From positions 1-64,000 of the forward strand of contig NZ_QKYW01000005.1 of NCBI RefSeq assembly GCF_003253735.1: a stretch of 64,000 nucleotides of DNA. The letters are read 5' to 3'. A program made the position numbers and the translations under genes. This DNA is from Pseudomonas sp. URMO17WK12:I2. Lineage in GTDB: Bacteria; Pseudomonadota; Gammaproteobacteria; Pseudomonadales; Pseudomonadaceae. Of this stretch, positions 57,413 through 64,000 are shown piece by piece (within the stretch, counting starts at the first letter, position 1; the number at the start of each line of letters is the position of its first letter). Below the pieces are notes generated by a model that was given only the letters and a program-made list of their open reading frames with translations, did not search any database and was not told where the DNA came from.

Positions 57413-57416
<4 letters not shown>
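56649..57416 (-). CDS. braF: Branched-chain amino acid ABC transporter ATPase BraF (LivG)
   Basis: The 255-residue ATPase has Walker [19 protein letters not shown], the signature [12 protein letters not shown] (LivG-type, without the usual LSGG), Walker [13 protein letters not shown] and the LivG C-terminal tail. It pairs with BraG. It overlaps braE by 4 nt (ATGA). Confidence 0.96.
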
Positions 57417-59592
<2,176 letters not shown>

Positions 59593-59665
59593 TGCCTAAC
59601 TCCTGGGTTTGCGCGCACGACAGCGCTTGTGGCGCAGCGCGAAACCGGGATTCTTTCTAATAAAC

Positions 59666-59693
59666 AAAGCCCACTGCACGTGCAGTGGGCTTT
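59666..59693 (-). terminator. Intra-operon hairpin between braC and braD
   Basis: AAAGCCCACTGCA pairs perfectly with TGCAGTGGGCTTT around CG, and on the minus strand GTTTATTAG follows. It probably stops part of the transcripts after braC, so the binding protein is made in excess over the membrane parts. Confidence 0.7.
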
Positions 59694-59710
59694 AGGCTCA
59701 GGCGGGGGCT

Positions 59711-60832
59711 TTACTTGGCTTCGGACTTGGTGCCGTCCTGGTGCCATTCGTAGACCACGAAGTTGAAGTTCTTCAGGTCGCCTTTCTCGTCGAAACCGAG
59801 GGTGCCGGTCGGGGTTTCGAAGGTGTTGGCGCGCAGGGCTGCGGCTACTTCGGCGGTGTCGGTGCTGCCGGCTTTCTTGATGCCTTCGGCAATGACTTGA
59901 ACGGCAGCGTAGGCCGGGAATACGAACGGACCGCTCGGGTCTTCGTTCTTGGCTTTGAACGCTTCAACCAGCGCCTTGTTCTTCGGATCCTGGTCGAAGG
60001 ATTGCGGCAGGGTCACCAGCATGCCTTCGGAAGCCGGGCCGGCGATGGCCGAGATTTCCTTGTTGCCTACGCCTTCAGGGCCCATGAAGCGCACGTCCAG
60101 GCCTTTCTCCTTGGACTGACGCAGCAACAGGCCCAGTTCCGGGTGGTAGCCACCGTAGTAGACGAAGTCGATGCCTTGTTGCTTGAGCTTGGCGATCAGC
60201 GAGGAGAAGTCCTTGTCGCCGGCGTTGATGCCTTCGAACACGCCAACTTTCACGCCCTTGGATTCCAGGGTCTGCTTGACGGCACTGGCGATGCCTTCAC
60301 CGTACTGCTGCTTGTCATGGATGACGGCGACGTTCTTCGGCTTGATGTGGTCGGCGATGAAGTTGCCGGCGGTCGGGCCCTGCAGGCTGTCCAGGCCGAT
60401 GGTACGGAAGATCAGCTCGTAGCCACGGGCGGTGATTTCCGGGCTGGTGGCAGCCGGGGTGATCATCAGGATGCCTTCGTCTTCGTAGATGTCCGAAGCC
60501 GGCTGGGTGGAACTGGAGCACAGGTGGCCAACGACGAACTTGGCGCCATCGTTGACGATCTTGTTGGCAACGGCTACGGCCTGCTTGGGATCGCACGCGT
60601 CGTCGTAGACCACGCCTTCGAGTTGAGCACCGTTCACGCCGCCGGCCTTGTTGATCTGCTCGATGGCCATCTTGGCACCAACGAACTGCATCTCGCCGTA
60701 CTGGGCTACAGCACCGGTTACCGGGCCGGCCATGGCGATCTTGATGGTATCGGCGGCGACCGAGTAGCTGGCGCAGCCAGCCAGGGCCATAGCGGCGAAC
60801 AGCTTGGAAATCTGCTTAGTAGCGTTGTTCAT
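59711..60832 (-). CDS. braC: Branched-chain amino acid-binding protein BraC
   Basis: The 373-residue periplasmic receptor has a signal peptide (MNNATKQISKLFAAMALAGC...SVA) and a Peripla_BP_6 fold with IKIAMAGPVTGAVAQYGEM, YDDACDPKQAVAVANKIV and VGHLCSSSTQPASDIYEDEG near the leucine site. It feeds BraDEFG. The ATG at 60832 gives the same length as P. aeruginosa BraC. A-rich AACAAAACACAA sequence precedes the ribosome-binding site GTGGAG, a possible but imperfect Hfq/Crc site. Confidence 0.96.
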   Translation of the reverse strand: MNNATKQISKLFAAMALAGCASYSVAADTIKIAMAGPVTGAVAQYGEMQFVGAKMAIEQINKAGGVNGAQLEGVVYDDACDPKQAVAVANKIVNDGAKFVVGHLCSSSTQPASDIYEDEGILMITPAATSPEITARGYELIFRTIGLDSLQGPTAGNFIADHIKPKNVAVIHDKQQYGEGIASAVKQTLESKGVKVGVFEGINAGDKDFSSLIAKLKQQGIDFVYYGGYHPELGLLLRQSKEKGLDVRFMGPEGVGNKEISAIAGPASEGMLVTLPQSFDQDPKNKALVEAFKAKNEDPSGPFVFPAYAAVQVIAEGIKKAGSTDTAEVAAALRANTFETPTGTLGFDEKGDLKNFNFVVYEWHQDGTKSEAK

Positions 60833-61122
60833 AGTGCTCCACTCGTTGTGTTTTGTTGTAGTTCTGGTAGCCAAAGCAGCAGAACCGGAGTCGACTTCCG
60901 GCCAGATCCCCGGCAACTGTACCGATACAGTGTAGAGCGCAGATTTGCGCCTTGGAAAGTCGGCAGTCAAAAGAGATCGGTAAGAATGTCGCGTAATTGC
61001 AAGAAATGTATAGAAAAACGGCTAGTTCCTGACCGCCGGACGGTTGACACTCCCTTGCCTGTCAGCCGTCCGTCGTTATCATGGCGGCCGTCAAAAAACG
61101 GCCATTGAAATACGGAGCTGCC

Positions 61123-61434
61123 ATGAACGAACAACCAAGCACCCTCTATGCCAAATTGCTCGGCGAAACGGCTCCCATCACCTGGCAAGAGCTGCAGCCG
61201 TTCTTCGCCCGCGGCTCGTTGCTGTGGGTGGACAGCGAGCAGGACCTGATCGAGGTAGCCGAAGCGGTTGCCGAAAATCGTCAGGAGGTAGTCGCCGCCT
61301 GGCTGGAGGCGGGGCGTGTCGCGGCATTGAGTGACTCCCGTGCCGAGGACCTGCTCAACCGCGATCCGTCCTTGTGGGCCGTGGTCGTTGCTCCCTGGGT
61401 ACTGGTGCAGGAGCGCGCTGAAAAGAAGCACTGA
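61123..61434 (+). CDS. DUF2288 family protein
   Basis: The 103-residue acidic protein (MNEQPSTLYAKLLGETAPIT) matches the small DUF2288 family, with LLWVDSEQDLIEVAEAVAEN and a mostly helical prediction. No motif suggests an activity. GGAG precedes the ATG at 61123. It is divergent from braC. Confidence 0.78.
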   Translation: MNEQPSTLYAKLLGETAPITWQELQPFFARGSLLWVDSEQDLIEVAEAVAENRQEVVAAWLEAGRVAALSDSRAEDLLNRDPSLWAVVVAPWVLVQERAEKKH

Positions 61435-61633
61435 GTTCAAATTGACGTATCAAGTGCTCTGCGATGGGTATTTACAGCGGCTCGCGTGTTTCGAATTTGC
61501 CCACTATTGGTGCTTGATGCGCTCCTTTATGGTGCGGCGGTGTTTTCGCATCATCCTGTGCCATGACTGTCTATGGTGAAGTGTCCAAAGTGGAGTGGCG
61601 CTTCGGTCAATCCTTCAGCACAGGAGGCAACAT

Positions 61634-62002
61634 ATGTTCGAGCCCGGCCATTTTCATCGCAGCAACAGCGTGGCAACCGCTGACATTCCCAACTACGCCA
61701 TCGACCTGCATTACGACATTCGCCAGGATGCGGCCGAGGGGCCGATGCTGCACATGACCTTGAAGGGCGAGGTCAAGGGTACGGCCTTCGAAGAGTCCTT
61801 CGAGTTGCACCGCGACACCGCCTTCAACTTCGCCAGCGTGGTCAGTCGCCTGGCTCACAAGCATGGCCTACCGACCAATGTGGTGCTGATCGGCCACCAG
61901 CATGAGGAGTTCGACCAGATGTTCGAGGATATTCGTCATCGGCTCGATGCCCACAGTGGCGATCCGGTCGATCTCGATCATCTGCAAAAGGATGGCCTGT
62001 AA
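61634..62002 (+). CDS. DUF5064 family protein
   Basis: The 122-residue protein begins MFEPGHFHRSNSVATAD after a perfect AGGAGG. It is rich in His, Asp and Glu (for example VLIGHQHEEFDQMFEDIRH) and has no membrane segment. It resembles the pseudomonad DUF5064 family of unknown function. Confidence 0.7.
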   Translation: MFEPGHFHRSNSVATADIPNYAIDLHYDIRQDAAEGPMLHMTLKGEVKGTAFEESFELHRDTAFNFASVVSRLAHKHGLPTNVVLIGHQHEEFDQMFEDIRHRLDAHSGDPVDLDHLQKDGL

Positions 62003-62072
62003 GAAGCTGTTCACGTTCTTTACTGCGCATAAAGCGGCAGCTACAAGACAGAAACGCTCGCCCAGCGATTGC

Positions 62073-62094
62073 GTGGGAGCGGTTTTAGCCGCGA
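62073..62094. repeat. Pseudomonas REP element
   Basis: GTGGGAGCGGTTTTAGCCGCGA has the REP head and GCGG/CCGC stem. A degenerate inverted partner (GAGGCTAAAGCGG...) lies about 30 bp downstream near 62126-62160, so it may be a paired REP arrangement. Confidence 0.75.
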
Positions 62095-62298
62095 GTTCTT
62101 TATGCTTGGCTGGCTAGGCAAAATCGAGGCTAAAGCGGATCGCTCCGGCCTCTCCCGCAAAAGCTCTGCCCACCAGCCGCTTTCGCCATTTGGCTGCCAA
62201 AATCGAAGAACCTGGGTTGAAAGATTATGAACAGGTTCCAAGGCCGCTCATCTATCGCCCATACCGAGCTATCGAGCGGGCAGCCCAGGGAGTCGTAC

Positions 62299-63090
62299 AT
62301 GAAGCTATCCGCCAACCTGACCATGCTGTTCACCGAGCGGCCTTTGCTCGAGCGCATCGTCGCTGCTGCGGCAGCGGGTTTCGACGGTGTGGAAATCCAG
62401 TTCCCCTATGAGGTGCCGGCGCTGCGCCTGAAAGACCAGCTGGAGCGGGCAGGGCTGCCGCTGGCGCTGATGAATTTTCCGGGCGGCGATTTTGTCCAGG
62501 GCGGCCCTGGGCTGGCAGCGGTGCCGCAGCGCCAGGATGCATTCGATAAAGCGTTGCAGGAAGCGCTGACCTACGCGGCCATGGTAAGGCCGAGCGTGAT
62601 CAATGTGCTGCCCGGGCGGCTGGCCGACGATCTGAAGCGCGAGCAGGCACTGGACACCTTGGCCGGCAATATCCGTAAGGCGGCCGAGGCGTTCGGACTG
62701 CTCGGCATTGGCGTGGTCAGTGAGGCGATCAATCCCCTCGACATGCCGGGCTTTCTGGTCAACACGCCGCAGCACCTGCAGGCGCTGCTGGCTGCCGTTG
62801 ACCACGACAATTTCCGGGCGCAGCTGGATATCTACCATATGGCCCGACAGGGCATCGATCCGGTGGCTGCTATCGACATGCTGGCCGGGCGAATCGGCCA
62901 TGTGCAGTTCGCCGACTGCCCGGGGCGTGGTGCACCTGGCACGGGAGGCATCGATTTTACGGCTGTGCGCAATGCGCTGGAGAAGGCCGCTTACCACGGC
63001 TGGCTGGGCGCCGAGTACCGCCCCGCAGAGGGCGATACCCGTGCCAGCCTGAGCTGGATGACCGCGTGGCGGTCAGTTGACCAGGGGTGA
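62299..63090 (+). CDS. Hydroxypyruvate isomerase-like TIM-barrel protein
   Basis: The 263-residue protein of the AP-endonuclease-2-like TIM-barrel family begins [20 protein letters not shown]. It contains [20 protein letters not shown] and the metal-binding segments [15 protein letters not shown] and [14 protein letters not shown], with [20 protein letters not shown]. These are typical of hydroxypyruvate isomerases (Hyi/OtnI) that convert hydroxypyruvate and tartronate semialdehyde. No glyoxylate genes are adjacent, so the substrate is not certain. Its end overlaps the opgH end by 18 nt. Confidence 0.85.
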   Translation: MKLSANLTMLFTERPLLERIVAAAAAGFDGVEIQFPYEVPALRLKDQLERAGLPLALMNFPGGDFVQGGPGLAAVPQRQDAFDKALQEALTYAAMVRPSVINVLPGRLADDLKREQALDTLAGNIRKAAEAFGLLGIGVVSEAINPLDMPGFLVNTPQHLQALLAAVDHDNFRAQLDIYHMARQGIDPVAAIDMLAGRIGHVQFADCPGRGAPGTGGIDFTAVRNALEKAAYHGWLGAEYRPAEGDTRASLSWMTAWRSVDQG

Positions 63091-64000
63091 GGTGGTGCTG
63101 ACGGGCGCCAGCCTGAGCGCCTGGTTGTCATGTTTTGGCTGGGGCGGCGCGCTCTGCTGGTAAGCATGGCGCCACAGCGGGTGCTGCTCGGCCTGCTGCC
63201 ACAGCTGCGCATGCAGGCGTGCCAGTAGAACCGGGTCGCTGAGCAGCGCCAGCTTGCGCTTGCCATCGAGCTTTTTCGGCCCCAGTTCCAGGGCTTCGTT
63301 CAGGGCACGCTGGCGAGCCTGTTCGAGCAGCGGCGCCTGGCCGTGACGCGCCGTGGCCATGGCACAGGCCAGGGCATTGGGGAAGGGCCGCAGCACTGCT
63401 TCGACAAAGCCGTTTTCCATCGCATGCTCACGGTTGTGCCGCGTGTAGGCGTAGGTGGAGAGCAGCTCCTGGGGTGGGTTGGATTCCTCGGGAATCAGGA
63501 ACAGCTTGGCCTTCTTGCTACCCAGGCCCAGGCTCAGCCGGCTGGAGAATACCGACACCGGGATCGACAGCATCAGCGACACCACGATCGGTGACAGCCA
63601 CCACAGGAAGTTCGGGTCGAGCCAGGCTACGCCGGCCATCCAGACCATGCCCAGCAATGCCTGCCAGCCATGACGGCGCGTGGCGTCACCCCAGGTGGTG
63701 ATGCCATTGTCGCGCTGCGGGGAATTCCAGGTGGCGGACCAACCGAGGAACGCAGCGGTGACGAACATGGTGTGGAACAGCATGCGCACCGGCGCCAGCA
63801 GCACCGAGAAGAACATTTCCAGCAGCATGCTCAGCGTGACCTTGAAGGCGCCGCCGTAGGCCTTGGCGCCCTTGATCCAGATCAGGATCACGGCAAGCAG
63901 CTTGGGCAGGAACAGCAAGGTCAGGGTGGTGGAAAACAACGTCACCGCCAGCTGTGGATTCCAGCGTGGCCACACCGGGAACAGCTGGCCGGGCACCAGG
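63073..64000 (-). CDS. opgH: Glucans biosynthesis glucosyltransferase OpgH, C-terminal part (partial)
   Basis: About 309 C-terminal residues are visible; the gene begins outside the window. Membrane segments ([56 protein letters not shown]) and the tail after [13 protein letters not shown] match OpgH/MdoH, the inner-membrane enzyme that polymerises glucose into periplasmic osmoregulated glucans. The catalytic part is not in view. It converges on the isomerase gene. Confidence 0.93.
   Translation of the reverse strand, partial: LVPGQLFPVWPRWNPQLAVTLFSTTLTLLFLPKLLAVILIWIKGAKAYGGAFKVTLSMLLEMFFSVLLAPVRMLFHTMFVTAAFLGWSATWNSPQRDNGITTWGDATRRHGWQALLGMVWMAGVAWLDPNFLWWLSPIVVSLMLSIPVSVFSSRLSLGLGSKKAKLFLIPEESNPPQELLSTYAYTRHNREHAMENGFVEAVLRPFPNALACAMATARHGQAPLLEQARQRALNEALELGPKKLDGKRKLALLSDPVLLARLHAQLWQQAEQHPLWRHAYQQSAPPQPKHDNQALRLAPVSTTSPLVN

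Overview
The window is a stretch of Pseudomonas chromosome. This rests on the algU-mucA-mucB-mucD, braC-G, glpFKRD and opdH/tct gene sets, high GC with G/C-ending codons, and REP-type intergenic repeats. It does not look like P. aeruginosa itself: it has a LapA-type adhesin with its secretion system and lacks mucC. I found no rRNA, tRNA, CRISPR array, prophage, transposase or integrase. Nearly all genes are core or conserved accessory genes.

Layout. 1-6.6 kb: the N-terminal part of a giant LapA-like surface adhesin (minus strand, runs off the left edge), facing away from its type I secretion genes (TolC-like outer membrane protein, LapB-like ABC exporter, LapC-like adaptor). 6.6-9.8 kb: a minus-strand gene set with a LivK-type periplasmic binding protein, a crotonase closely resembling DspI (the biofilm-dispersion signal enzyme) and a 3-hydroxyisobutyryl-CoA-hydrolase-like protein. 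10-19.4 kb: ung, a DUF6279 lipoprotein, then a tricarboxylate uptake system (OprD-type porin, TctC, TctB, TctA, an AbrB-like membrane protein) divergent from its TctD/TctE two-component system. 19.4-23.6 kb: HDOD protein, ygfZ, sdhE-ygfX, nadB. 24.2-28 kb: the envelope-stress operon algU-mucA-mucB-mucD with two AlgU-type promoters. 28.2-34.4 kb: lepA-lepB-DUF4845-rnc-era-recO-pdxJ, tightly packed.

34.4-40.5 kb: a LysR regulator facing a small basic protein, cmoA-cmoB (tRNA U34 modification), a chagasin-type inhibitor lipoprotein, a small cupin, metR and a secreted alpha/beta hydrolase. 40.4-45.6 kb: glycerol uptake and catabolism (glpF, glpK, glpR, glpD) with candidate GlpR operators. 45.9-53 kb: ybaK, a periplasmic binding protein, a PhzF-like enzyme, argF coupled to an orphan ABC ATPase, a molybdopterin oxidoreductase and grxD. 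53-53.6 kb is a gene-free, structured, repeat-like stretch. 53.6-55.7 kb: trmO, a DUF1456 protein, a pseudouridine-synthase-like protein lacking the catalytic signatures, and a 28-residue membrane peptide. 55.9-60.8 kb: the complete branched-chain amino acid transporter braC-D-E-F-G. 61-64 kb: DUF2288 and DUF5064 proteins, a hydroxypyruvate-isomerase-like protein and the C-terminal part of opgH.

Themes: cell-surface attachment next to a dispersion-type enzyme; several uptake systems (tricarboxylates, glycerol, the binding protein near dspI) with A-rich motifs at their ribosome-binding sites that suggest Crc/Hfq carbon-catabolite control; and many 1-11 nt overlaps indicating translational coupling. 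The most unusual items are the degenerate pseudouridine synthase, the adhesin/DspI neighbourhood, the missing mucC, the structured repeat at 53.2-53.5 kb, and the micropeptide and large inverted repeat below braG.
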